Assembly: GCA_964353855.1 (NCBI GenBank)
Contig: CAYGWX010000041.1
Coordinates: 14,341-21,157, forward strand
Direction: 5' to 3'
Source of the DNA: CAYGWX01 sp964353855 [NCBI: uncultured bacterium]
GTDB lineage: Bacteria; Edwardsbacteria; CAYGWX01
DNA: 6,817 nucleotides
This document shows, piece by piece, positions 1 to 6,576 of this stretch. Below the pieces are notes generated by a model. That model was not told where the DNA came from, did not search any database, and saw nothing but the letters and a program-made list of their open reading frames with translations. Position numbers and translations under genes: made by a program. How positions within the stretch are numbered: position 1 is the stretch's first letter; the number at the start of each line of letters is the position of its first letter.

Positions 1-1400
1 GCCGCCCCGTGGGCCACGTGCGCCGACTGCCCGGGCTGGCCCTTCCCGCAGTTCGGAAGGCCCCAGATCTTCCATTCCTCCCGCCCGCAGATGGCGTCGC
101 AGGAGTTCCAGAACTGGGGGGTGATCCCGGTGTAGGTGGCGTTTTTGAACATCCTGCCTAACTTTCCGTTCTTGATCTCCCAGGCGATCTCGGTCCCGAA
201 CTGGAAGTTCAGCCGCTTGTCGTCGATGGACCAGGACTTGTTCGTTCCGAAGTAGATCCCCTCGCCCGTGTCCGCGATGAGGTCCTTGAGTTTACCGGTT
301 CCGGGCTCCAGGTTTATGTTCGTCATCCGGATCAAGGGGATGCGGTTCCAGCCGTCGGCCCGCATCGCGCCCGAGGAGGTGCGCCCGATGACCGGGGCCG
401 TCTCCCGGGACGTGAGGTATCCCGTGAAGAGCCCGTCCTTGATGATCGGAAGCCTCTGGGCCGGGACGCCCTCGTCGTCGAACCCGAAGCTTCCCAGGGC
501 TCCCTCGATCGTGGCGTCCTGATACACCGACACGATGGGCGAGGCGTACTTGAGCTTGCCGAGCTTGTCCAGGGTCACGAAGCTCGTCCCGGCATAGCTC
601 GCTTCCGTGCCCAGGACCCGGTCCAACTCCACCGGATGCCCGATGCTCTCGTGCACCTGCAACGCCAGCTGGCTTGAGCCGATGACGATGTCCCTCTCCC
701 CGGGCTCGAGCTCAGGGGCGGTGAGCAGGGCGCAGGCTTCGCCGGCGATCTGATCCGCGTTTTCCGCTAACTTCATACCCTCGATGAACTCGTATCCCTG
801 CGAGGCGAAGTCCCCGCCCAGGCTGTTGGGGTAGGAGCGGACCTGCACATCGCTCCCCTCCACGGCCAGGGCCGTGATCCCGGCCCCGCTCTCCGTGATC
901 TCCTGCTCCACCCAGCTCCCCTCGGTGGAGGCGAAGAGCTTGTGGAACCGGAAGAAGTTCATCGAGCCCCGGGCCACCTTCACCTGGGCGTGCTTCCGCA
1001 TGATCCCGTCCGCGGCCAGAAGCAAGGCGAGCCTCTCGTCCAGGGAGACCTTAAACGGATCTTGGACGACTCGGGTCCGGTATTTCCCCTTGACCGGCTT
1101 CTCCCGGGACAGGACCACCTTCTTCCCCGGGACCAGGGCGCTGGCCCGGGCAATGGACACGGCCTCCTTGACCACCTTCCCCACCGCGGCCTTCTCCAGC
1201 TTGGAACTGGAGGCGAACCCCCAGGCCCCGGAGACGATCACCCTCACCCCGAACCCGCTTCCCAGGGACGAGGTCGCTCCCTCCACCTGCCCGTTCTTGG
1301 TCTCCAGGCTCTCGATGCGCTGCTCCACGACCCGCACGTCGCCGTAATCCACCCGCTCCCTCTCCAGGGCGTCCAGGACTTGCGTGAGAAATGCTTTCAT
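1..1400 (-). CDS. tldD: TldD, metalloprotease subunit of TldD/PmbA (3' end cut by window edge)
   Basis: I translated this frame from the minus strand; 466 complete codons are visible. It matches TldD, the catalytic zinc subunit of the TldD/TldE(PmbA) protease, which in other bacteria degrades unfolded peptides and matures microcin-type peptides. The HExxxH zinc motif is intact as HESIGH at about residues 250-255. The family's C-terminal signature, NCGKGQP, is at about 450-456 and holds the expected third zinc ligand, Cys451. Other typical stretches are the SGAMRADG region (343-350), RMTNINLEPG (358-367) and DTGEGIYFG (377-385). TldD proteins are usually about 470-480 residues, so only a few C-terminal residues should be missing. 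The ATG has a perfect AGGAGG 4 bases upstream, overlapping the stop codon of the preceding gene. The partner gene pmbA/tldE is not in the window and may lie just beyond position 1. Family assignment is very secure; the physiological substrate is unknown. Confidence 0.96.
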   Translation of the reverse strand, partial: MKAFLTQVLDALERERVDYGDVRVVEQRIESLETKNGQVEGATSSLGSGFGVRVIVSGAWGFASSSKLEKAAVGKVVKEAVSIARASALVPGKKVVLSREKPVKGKYRTRVVQDPFKVSLDERLALLLAADGIMRKHAQVKVARGSMNFFRFHKLFASTEGSWVEQEITESGAGITALAVEGSDVQVRSYPNSLGGDFASQGYEFIEGMKLAENADQIAGEACALLTAPELEPGERDIVIGSSQLALQVHESIGHPVELDRVLGTEASYAGTSFVTLDKLGKLKYASPIVSVYQDATIEGALGSFGFDDEGVPAQRLPIIKDGLFTGYLTSRETAPVIGRTSSGAMRADGWNRIPLIRMTNINLEPGTGKLKDLIADTGEGIYFGTNKSWSIDDKRLNFQFGTEIAWEIKNGKLGRMFKNATYTGITPQFWNSCDAICGREEWKIWGLPNCGKGQPGQSAHVAHGA

Positions 1401-1404
1401 CTCT

Positions 1405-1410
1405 CCTCCT
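1405..1410 (-). promoter_or_regulatory. Shine-Dalgarno of tldD overlapping the upstream stop
   Basis: The minus strand reads TAGGAGGAGAGATG. The AGGAGG core shares its first two bases with the TAG stop of the 303-residue gene and sits 4 bases before the tldD ATG. This fixes the tldD start and implies that the two genes are translated from one message, with likely coupling. Confidence 0.85.
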
Positions 1411-2320
1411 ACTTCTTTCTCAGATAGCGGTCGCTCATCTTGCGGTAGAACGCCGCAAGGTTTGTCACCTTCTGGGTCTCCTCCGGAGCCAGGCGGGTGG
1501 AGGGGTCTTGGGAGTACATCAGGAAGATGCCCACCACCAGGTTGTGCACGAACTCCTCCGTGGGGTCCGCGGCCGGATCCTTGGCCTGGCCCAGCTCCAG
1601 GAGCCTGGCCAGGCTCTTTCCGACCACGCCGAAGGCGCCTGCCTTGGCCGCCTCCCCCCCGGAGAGGATATCCAGCCGCGCCTCCCCGTAGATCCTCCGG
1701 CACATCGAGAGCGCGTCCATGAGCGAGGCCGACTCGTAATACAGGATGTCCCGGTCCTCCCCCGGCACCTCGAAAGTCACCCGGTCCTCAAGGATCAGGA
1801 AGTAGTCGTCGTTGAGATACTCCCCGTAGAGGGTCCCCAGCGAGGAGATGCGGTCTTTGGATTCGGGGCTCAACTTGTCATACAGCGGCCCCTGCAGGAG
1901 CTTTAAGAGGATCCCCACCGTGGTCTGCTCCTTGAAGCGCTCGAAGCTCGGGCTTTCTTTCTCCCGGGTGTAGGCCCGGATCGCCTCCATGTCCTGTGCC
2001 GAGACCATCCCGTTCTTGGGATATCCTTCGGGAAAGAGGTCGCCGAGGAAGACATCGGTTTGTTTCTGGATGTTCTCCCTCTTCTCGGGCGTGGCCTTGT
2101 TGTAGACCTTCTGGATGTAGTCCCCGATGACCTCCTTCTTCAGGGATTCGATCTTGGACATCTCGCAGAAGGCCATCATCCCCGACAGCAGTCCGTGGAA
2201 GGCCTTCTCCGCCACCAGGGCGTTGACCTTGTCCCGGGTCTGCTCCAGGAGGTGGTCGAAATCGATGGTCTCGATCGCGTAGCTGAAGATGGCTTCGATG
2301 TTCTCCAGGTGGTCAGCCAT
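1409..2320 (-). CDS. Hypothetical soluble, mostly helical protein, 303 residues
   Basis: I do not recognise this family. The protein begins MADHLENIEAIFSYAIETID and ends in a basic YLRKK. It has no signal peptide, no membrane segment and no obvious catalytic motif. The composition is charged with regularly spaced hydrophobics, which suggests an all-helical fold. A lysine/glutamate-rich stretch lies around residues 60-90, and a short AGAFGVVGKSLARLLELG segment around 225-245. Codon use resembles that of the neighbours, so it is probably a real gene and not a shadow frame. The start is well fixed: GGAG lies 4 bases before the ATG, an in-frame TGA lies 15 codons upstream, and no ATG, GTG or TTG lies between them. 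It sits 63 bases after proline dehydrogenase and 8 bases before tldD, so co-transcription with tldD is very likely. A role tied to its neighbours is possible but unsupported. Confidence 0.85.
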   Translation of the reverse strand: MADHLENIEAIFSYAIETIDFDHLLEQTRDKVNALVAEKAFHGLLSGMMAFCEMSKIESLKKEVIGDYIQKVYNKATPEKRENIQKQTDVFLGDLFPEGYPKNGMVSAQDMEAIRAYTREKESPSFERFKEQTTVGILLKLLQGPLYDKLSPESKDRISSLGTLYGEYLNDDYFLILEDRVTFEVPGEDRDILYYESASLMDALSMCRRIYGEARLDILSGGEAAKAGAFGVVGKSLARLLELGQAKDPAADPTEEFVHNLVVGIFLMYSQDPSTRLAPEETQKVTNLAAFYRKMSDRYLRKK

Positions 2321-2383
2321 AGGTCTCCAGGGATTTAAGCGAAACGTCCTGCCGGGTTTTTCTCATCACGCCTTGCGTTCCTT

Positions 2384-3283
2384 CTATTGTCCGATCCCGA
2401 ACACGGCCTTCGCCACGTGCCCGGCCATCTGCGGGTTCTCCTTGAGCCGCCGGGTGGAGTACCCGTACCAGTCCTTGCCGAACGGCACATACACCCTCAT
2501 CCCGTGGCCCTCGCGCACCAGCGAGGCCCGCTTCTCCTCCCGCACCCCCAGGAGCATCTGGAATTCGTAGTCCTGGGGTCCCAACTTGCGCTCCCGGATG
2601 AGCCGCTTGGCGTCCTCGATCAAAGCCTCGTCGTGGGTCGCGATGCCCGTGTAGCTCCCCGCATCCAGCATCTGAAACAGGAGCTTCTTGAAGTTCTCCC
2701 GCACCGGCTCCCGGCCCTTGTAGGCGATGGCCGGAGGCTCCACGTAGACCCCTTTGCACAGCCGGAAATTCGTCCCGGCCTCCAGGGTCAGGTCCGCTAC
2801 GTCCTGGCTCGTCCGCTTGAGGTAGGACTGGACCACGATCCCGGTGTTGGAGAAGGACTTCCGGACCGTGCGGAAGAGCTTGAGCGTGGCCTCGGTGCAC
2901 GAGCTGTCCTCCATGTCTATCCGCACGAAGACCCCCAGGATCCTGGCCCGCTCCAGGAGGGCCGTGACGTTGTCCAGGCAGGCCTGGTAATTGACCTGGA
3001 GCCCCAGCGAGGTGAGCTTGATGGAATGGTTTGCGTCCAGCTTGTTCTCGTCCAGGGCCTCCAGGACTTTAAGGCAGGCCTCCCGCGTGGCCTGGGCCTG
3101 GGAAAGCTCGCTGGTGAACTCGCCCAGCACGTCCACCGTGGCCCGCATGCCCCTGGAGTTCAGGTCCTTGACGGTCCGCACCGCGTCGTCCAGGGTCTCC
3201 CCGGCGATGTATCGCATGGCCACGCTCCCCACGATGAAGCGGGGGATCAGGGGCAGGCTCCAGGCGACGAGTTGGTTCAGCAT
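2384..3283 (-). CDS. Proline dehydrogenase, single-domain, FAD-dependent
   Basis: This 299-residue protein matches monofunctional bacterial proline dehydrogenase, which oxidises L-proline to pyrroline-5-carboxylate on FAD and passes electrons to the membrane quinone pool. Family signatures appear in the order expected of the (beta/alpha)8 barrel: VDVLGEF (50-56), SIKLTSLGL (87-95, with the active-site-region lysine), RIDMEDS (121-127), VVQSYLKRT (150-158), FRLCKGVYVEP (173-183), IATHD (214-218), EFQMLLGVR (240-248) and the proline-binding tail YGYSTRRLKENP (273-284) with the paired arginines 278-279. The length is close to the roughly 300 residues of the Thermus-type enzyme. The start is fixed because an in-frame TGA lies one codon upstream of the ATG. 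The Shine-Dalgarno is weak (GAGAG directly abutting). The gene follows the TPR gene by 36 bases. No pyrroline-5-carboxylate dehydrogenase is present in the window, so the second step must be encoded elsewhere. Confidence 0.95.
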   Translation of the reverse strand: MLNQLVAWSLPLIPRFIVGSVAMRYIAGETLDDAVRTVKDLNSRGMRATVDVLGEFTSELSQAQATREACLKVLEALDENKLDANHSIKLTSLGLQVNYQACLDNVTALLERARILGVFVRIDMEDSSCTEATLKLFRTVRKSFSNTGIVVQSYLKRTSQDVADLTLEAGTNFRLCKGVYVEPPAIAYKGREPVRENFKKLLFQMLDAGSYTGIATHDEALIEDAKRLIRERKLGPQDYEFQMLLGVREEKRASLVREGHGMRVYVPFGKDWYGYSTRRLKENPQMAGHVAKAVFGIGQ

Positions 3284-3319
3284 CTCTCAGATTCTCATGC
3301 GAAGTTGTTCATGGATCCG

Positions 3320-4243
3320 CTATCGGAACGTCTGCGTCCTGTTCTTCTCCTGGAGGTCCCGGACCTCGTCGAGCACGTCATGCAGACGGGATTTCGTTTT
3401 GGGATCGTACCCCAGCCCCAGGATCGTCTCGCACTCCTTCCGACTCTCGGCATACCGTCCCAGGGCGTTCTCGGCCAGCGCGACCTTATGACGGATCGTG
3501 GCCTCGTTGTAATAGTTCTTCGGTTTCCCGTCCCACACGGCCTGGAGCAGGTCCTGGGACAGGGACAGGGCCTTCTCCCACTCCTTCTTCCGGAACGCGA
3601 TCTCGGCCGGAGCCCAGCGGAAGGTCCGGCTCCCGGGGTAGGCCGTCCGGAGCTCCCCGGCCAGTTTCTCCGCCTCGCCGTACTTTTTCTCTTCCATCAA
3701 TATCCAGACCAGCCCGTTCTTGGCCAGGACCCGGGTGTAACGGCCCCGCTCCATGGCGAGACGGATCTCCGCGATCCCCTTCTCCCGGGTGTCCCCGATG
3801 AAGGGCAGCTTGGACAGCACCTGGGTGGCCTTGGTCCGGAAGTAATCGTAGCTCCCCAGTCCCAGGTAGGCGTCGTAAAGGGTGGAGTCGCTGGCCACGG
3901 CGGCCCTCAGGGCGGAGAGCCCCTTCAGCCCGGACTGCACCGAGGACCAGTATTTCTCCCGCTTCCCCTCGTAGGCCGCGCGGTAGAACCAGGACGCTCC
4001 CAGGTAGAAGTTCGCCCAGGCATCCCGGGGATCCTTGGCCAGCGCCTTGCGCGCCTTCTTTACGGCGAGGTCCACCGCGGCATAGAACTCCTTCTCCCGG
4101 TCGTCCGTCTCGTAGTCCAGCATCTCCATCTGGAAGCTCGCCGCCTGGAAGAAGTATCCGCAGGGCTGCTCGGGGTCAAGCTCCACGACCTTCTGGAACT
4201 CCGCCCTGGCCCTAGGGTAATCCTCTTTGAGCAGCAGGTCCAT
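3320..4243 (-). CDS. TPR-repeat protein, probably exported; start uncertain
   Basis: From the first in-frame ATG this frame gives 307 residues of tetratricopeptide-like helical repeats. Clear units are at about 1-25 (DYPRARAEFQKVVELDP), 60-90 (KKARKALAKDPRDAWANFYLG), 104-132 (KGLSALRAAVASDSTLYDAYLGLG), 172-203 (a unit ending in AYPGS) and 210-232. The SKLPFIGDTREKG stretch (144-156) and the LYDAYLGLGSYDYF stretch (122-135) resemble a group of bacterial periplasmic TPR proteins of unknown role. Such repeats normally bind other proteins; the partner is not evident. The ATG at 4243 has no Shine-Dalgarno and falls inside the first helix of the first repeat. The same frame continues upstream without a stop into a signal-peptide-like sequence, so the true protein is probably longer by up to 39 residues (see the entry at 4244-4360). 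The frame ends 36 bases before proline dehydrogenase. Confidence 0.85.
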   Translation of the reverse strand: MDLLLKEDYPRARAEFQKVVELDPEQPCGYFFQAASFQMEMLDYETDDREKEFYAAVDLAVKKARKALAKDPRDAWANFYLGASWFYRAAYEGKREKYWSSVQSGLKGLSALRAAVASDSTLYDAYLGLGSYDYFRTKATQVLSKLPFIGDTREKGIAEIRLAMERGRYTRVLAKNGLVWILMEEKKYGEAEKLAGELRTAYPGSRTFRWAPAEIAFRKKEWEKALSLSQDLLQAVWDGKPKNYYNEATIRHKVALAENALGRYAESRKECETILGLGYDPKTKSRLHDVLDEVRDLQEKNRTQTFR

Positions 4244-4360
4244 TCCGGAGCGGACCAGGCTGTCGGCCTGGGGGCTCGCGAACCCTGCGCCGACGAACAG
4301 GAAAAGAGCGATCCCGACAAAACTAAGAATCCGACAGTTAAGGATTTTAAATTTTAAAAT
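4244..4360 (-). other. Probable N-terminal extension of the TPR protein, with signal peptide
   Basis: Reading the TPR frame upstream of its first ATG gives an uninterrupted sequence with a basic N-region (LKFKILNCR), a hydrophobic core (ILSFVGIALFLFVGAGFA) and a small-residue site around FAS/PQA that could be cut by signal peptidase I. It runs on into DSLVRSG, which completes helix A of the first TPR. This is what an exported TPR protein should look like. No ATG, GTG or TTG occurs in this frame between the AT-rich repeat and 4243. The nearest rare start would be the ATT at 4360-4358, inside the repeat, with no clear Shine-Dalgarno. A sequence error or a mutated start codon would also explain this. 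Confidence 0.6.
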
Positions 4361-4381
4361 GCTGATTTTAAATTTAAAATG
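4343..4381. repeat. Tandem pair of AT-only palindromes
   Basis: Two near-identical units occur in a row on the plus strand: GATTTTAAATTTTAAAATG (4343-4361) and GATTTTAAATTTAAAATG (4364-4381). They are separated by CT and differ by one T. Each is also a palindrome: the second has a perfect 16-base dyad (4365-4380), the first has 8-base arms around one central T. In otherwise GC-rich DNA this island stands out. It sits 9 bp beyond the end of the reductase gene (stop at 4390) and overlaps the putative N-terminus of the TPR gene. It may be a protein-binding site, a promoter-region element or a copy of a dispersed repeat. The minus strand contains TAAAAT motifs that resemble -10 boxes, but no matching -35 box is convincing. 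Confidence 0.75.
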
Positions 4382-4389
4382 ATTCGTTG

Positions 4390-5604
4390 CTAATTCACCG
4401 CCAGAAGATACCTGCCCAGAAGCAGCAGTCCGGGGTCGGACTGGATCACCGTCCTGGCCACGTCCATGGGGTCTACCTTGGAAGGGTCCTTGCCGTCCAG
4501 GATCTTGTTCAACAGCTTCGCCACCCGGTTCATCTCGGGGTCGGAGAGCTTGAGGAATATCTTCCGGACGAGCGCGTGATTCGAACAGTCTTTTGCCGAA
4601 GGGCTCTCCCTCCAGCGCCGCTCGTATTCGTAAAGCCCCTTCTTCGTGGGTTCGCCCTTCCGGAGGGCCTTGGCGGCCGCCTCTCCGGCCAGGGCTCCGG
4701 TTTCCAGGGCGATGGCGATTCCCGCCCCGGACAGGCAGTCGGTGAGCCGTCCGGCGTCCCCGACGAGCATCACCCCGTCCGAGACCAGGTCCTGAGGGGC
4801 GTTGTTCGCCGGGACCCCCCCCATGGTCCTCTCCAGGACTCCGGCCCGGGGGTAGAACCTCTCCACGAACCGCTTCTGATAGTCCACGGCCTTTTCGCGT
4901 TTGTCTTTCATCATCGTCGGAGCCAGGCCCAGCCCCACGTTGGCGCGGCCCTTTCCCTTGGGAAAGGACCAGGCGTACCCTCCGGGAACCAGGTCCCTTC
5001 CCACGTAGAAGGTCACCAGCTCATCCTCCCCCAGGGAGGGATCCTCGACGAGGTACTGCATGCAGGAGTGGACCTCGCTCATCCGGACCTCGGTGGGGAT
5101 CCCCGCCCAGCGGCCCACCAGGGATTCGACCCCGTCCGCGCCGATCACCACCCTGGCTTCGACCTCCTCCGGCCTCCCCTCCCCTCCGTCCTCCGGAAAG
5201 GCGGTCAGGCTGACTTTCCAGCCTCCCGGGGTCTTTTCCATCCCGGTGGCCTGGGTGGAGATCCGGACCTCGGCCCCGGCCAGGGAGGCCCGTCGGGCGA
5301 GCTCGGCATCGAAGGCCTTGCGATCCAGGACGTATCCCACCCCAGGCCAGCGGACCACGACCTCGGTTCCGTCCGGGGAGAACAGCCGTCCCCCCTCGAC
5401 CGCCTGGGAGATGAATTTTGGGTCCGGCTCGATGTATTTCGCCAGCGATTCACGGCTTATTCCTTCGGCGCAGCACACCGGCACCCCGATCTGGCGGTGC
5501 TTCTCGATCAGGAGCACGGAGAAGCCTCCCTTGGCCGCCGTCTTCGCGGCCAGGGACCCGGCCGGTCCCGCCCCCACGACCAACACGTCGCAGGTATTCT
5601 TCAC
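4390..5604 (-). CDS. Geranylgeranyl reductase family FAD-dependent oxidoreductase
   Basis: This 404-residue flavoprotein belongs to the geranylgeranyl reductase family, which hydrogenates double bonds of isoprenoid chains in archaeal lipids, (bacterio)chlorophyll side chains or menaquinone tails. The FAD-binding Rossmann motif GAGPAGS is at 11-17. The conserved cysteine-containing loop PVCCAEGIS is at 42-50, YVLDRKAFD at 91-99 and GADGVES at 155-161. The substrate-site motif YxWxFPx8GxG is intact from Tyr210 to Gly226 (GYAWSFPKGKGRANVGLG). The second FAD motif, VGDAGRLTDCLSGAGI, is at 281-296. The start is GTG, 6 residues before the first beta strand, with only a weak Shine-Dalgarno. It follows the UbiA gene by 9 bases, so the two are almost certainly co-transcribed. 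Archaeal glycerolipid reductases and mycobacterial MenJ are both relatives. No photosynthesis gene is nearby, so a chlorophyll role is unlikely. Family is secure; substrate is open. Confidence 0.92.
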   Translation of the reverse strand: MKNTCDVLVVGAGPAGSLAAKTAAKGGFSVLLIEKHRQIGVPVCCAEGISRESLAKYIEPDPKFISQAVEGGRLFSPDGTEVVVRWPGVGYVLDRKAFDAELARRASLAGAEVRISTQATGMEKTPGGWKVSLTAFPEDGGEGRPEEVEARVVIGADGVESLVGRWAGIPTEVRMSEVHSCMQYLVEDPSLGEDELVTFYVGRDLVPGGYAWSFPKGKGRANVGLGLAPTMMKDKREKAVDYQKRFVERFYPRAGVLERTMGGVPANNAPQDLVSDGVMLVGDAGRLTDCLSGAGIAIALETGALAGEAAAKALRKGEPTKKGLYEYERRWRESPSAKDCSNHALVRKIFLKLSDPEMNRVAKLLNKILDGKDPSKVDPMDVARTVIQSDPGLLLLGRYLLAVN

Positions 5605-5613
5605 GCTTAGGGC

Positions 5614-6573
5614 TTAACCCCTATCCGCCAGTGCCGGATAAGTCAATCCGAACCGGACTTTGTGGTACACGAACAACGCACCGAAGGTTACAAGCAATAG
5701 GGCCAGGTACCATGGAAACAGCAGACACACTAAGATGACCAGGGCTCCCCCGCTGAGCTGATAGGAGATCATCGCCGGTTTCACCTTTCCCTTGATCGCG
5801 GCCCAGACGAACAGAGGCGTGGCGACGACTGAGGCGATCAGGCACAGCCAGTCCCCCAGCCAGAGCGAAGCGGCAACGGCTCCCAATATGGCTGACAGGG
5901 CCAGCAATGTCGTTCCCCGGATTCCTAAGAAAACCCCGGTGGTGATGTTCCCCGTCTTCCTGTCTCCCTCGATGTCCGGGACCGTGGTGTTGATGAACAC
6001 CGCGGCCACCGCGAGGATGTAGGGCACGCTCTTGAGGAGGTGCGCCTTATCGTACCCTTCCCAGGTCAGCCATCCGACCATGAAGGCCAGGCCCCCGTAC
6101 CCGATGCTGTTGGACAGGATGTCGAGCAAGGGCCTGCCCTTGAGCTTGAACGGCGGCGCGGAATACAGGATTCCCAGTCCCAGCGAGAGCAGGATAAAGA
6201 CCCGGTATCCCGGCGCGAACAGGAGCGACAGGGAGAGCGCGATGACGATCAACAGGAAGCATTCCGCCCATGCCGCCCTCGGGCTCACGTGGCCTTCGGC
6301 CAGGAGGTAGAGCTTCTTGTTCAGTTTGTCCGTGTCGCGGTCAAAGATCTGGTTCAGGATGTACACGCTGCCCATGAGCAGGCTGTACAGCAGGAGCGAC
6401 AGCGCCAGCCTTCCGGGAGGCAGCCAGGCGAAACGGTATGTCCCTCCCCCCTCGCCGGCCCAGAAGTACCCTGCCAAAGTCAGGGTCCACAGAGGCACGA
6501 ACAGGATCGGCCTCAGGAGAAAGAGGTGGTCGAAGACCGCGATGAGCTTCAGGTCTAACTCTCCTATTAGCAT
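5614..6573 (-). CDS. UbiA-family polyprenyltransferase (membrane)
   Basis: This very hydrophobic protein of up to 319 residues has about eight or nine membrane segments, as expected for UbiA enzymes, which transfer a polyprenyl chain from its diphosphate to an acceptor inside the membrane. The first Asp-rich motif NxxxDxxxD is Asn74-Asp78-Asp82 (NQIFDRDTD), and the second is Asp200-Asp204 (DIEGDRKTG); both bind Mg2+-diphosphate. The YSAPPFKLKGR stretch (137-147) is also family-typical. After the first motif it reads KKLYLLAEGHVS, where many relatives have a sequence like RPIxSGxIS, so it belongs to a divergent subgroup. The ATG at 6573 is only 3 bases after a strong -10 box and has no Shine-Dalgarno. 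An AGGAGAG lies inside the first codons, before a CTG at 6552, which would give a protein starting KLIAVFDHLFLLRP. The following gene, a geranylgeranyl reductase, suggests a saturated prenyl product. The acceptor (quinone ring, glycerol phosphate or other) is not deducible. Confidence 0.92.
   Translation of the reverse strand: MLIGELDLKLIAVFDHLFLLRPILFVPLWTLTLAGYFWAGEGGGTYRFAWLPPGRLALSLLLYSLLMGSVYILNQIFDRDTDKLNKKLYLLAEGHVSPRAAWAECFLLIVIALSLSLLFAPGYRVFILLSLGLGILYSAPPFKLKGRPLLDILSNSIGYGGLAFMVGWLTWEGYDKAHLLKSVPYILAVAAVFINTTVPDIEGDRKTGNITTGVFLGIRGTTLLALSAILGAVAASLWLGDWLCLIASVVATPLFVWAAIKGKVKPAMISYQLSGGALVILVCLLFPWYLALLLVTFGALFVYHKVRFGLTYPALADRG
6559..6565 (-). promoter_or_regulatory. Shine-Dalgarno AGGAGAG inside the annotated UbiA start
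   Basis: The minus strand reads AGGAGAG followed by TTAGAC and then CTG at 6552-6550. The motif is downstream of the ATG at 6573, so it cannot serve it. It is ideally spaced for the in-frame CTG, 6 bases after the motif. This argues for a start 7 codons later than the ATG. Confidence 0.55.
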
Positions 6574-6576
6574 TTA

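Noticed and set aside
942-1427. Plus-strand open frames opposite tldD
   Set aside because: The minus-strand TldD frame, with its HExxxH and CGKGQP motifs, explains this DNA completely.
4060-4320. Minus-strand 86-codon frame with TTG start overlapping the TPR gene
   Set aside because: It is out of frame with the TPR protein, serine/arginine-rich, and has no Shine-Dalgarno. It is a shadow.
2387-4357. Long plus-strand open frame of 656 codons
   Set aside because: It lies antisense to the proline dehydrogenase and TPR genes, crosses their boundary, and its product is a low-complexity run rich in Pro, Gly, Leu, His and Val, as expected from the complement of GC-rich genes.
4387-5610. Plus-strand open frame of 407 codons
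   Set aside because: It mirrors the reductase gene almost exactly. The reductase frame has intact FAD and substrate motifs, while this one has no recognisable domain.
4390-6573. Chlorophyll synthase plus chlorophyll geranylgeranyl reductase (ChlG/ChlP or BchG/BchP)
   Set aside because: The families match only at superfamily level, no other pigment gene is present, and the reductase motifs fit the archaeal-type lipid reductases at least as well.
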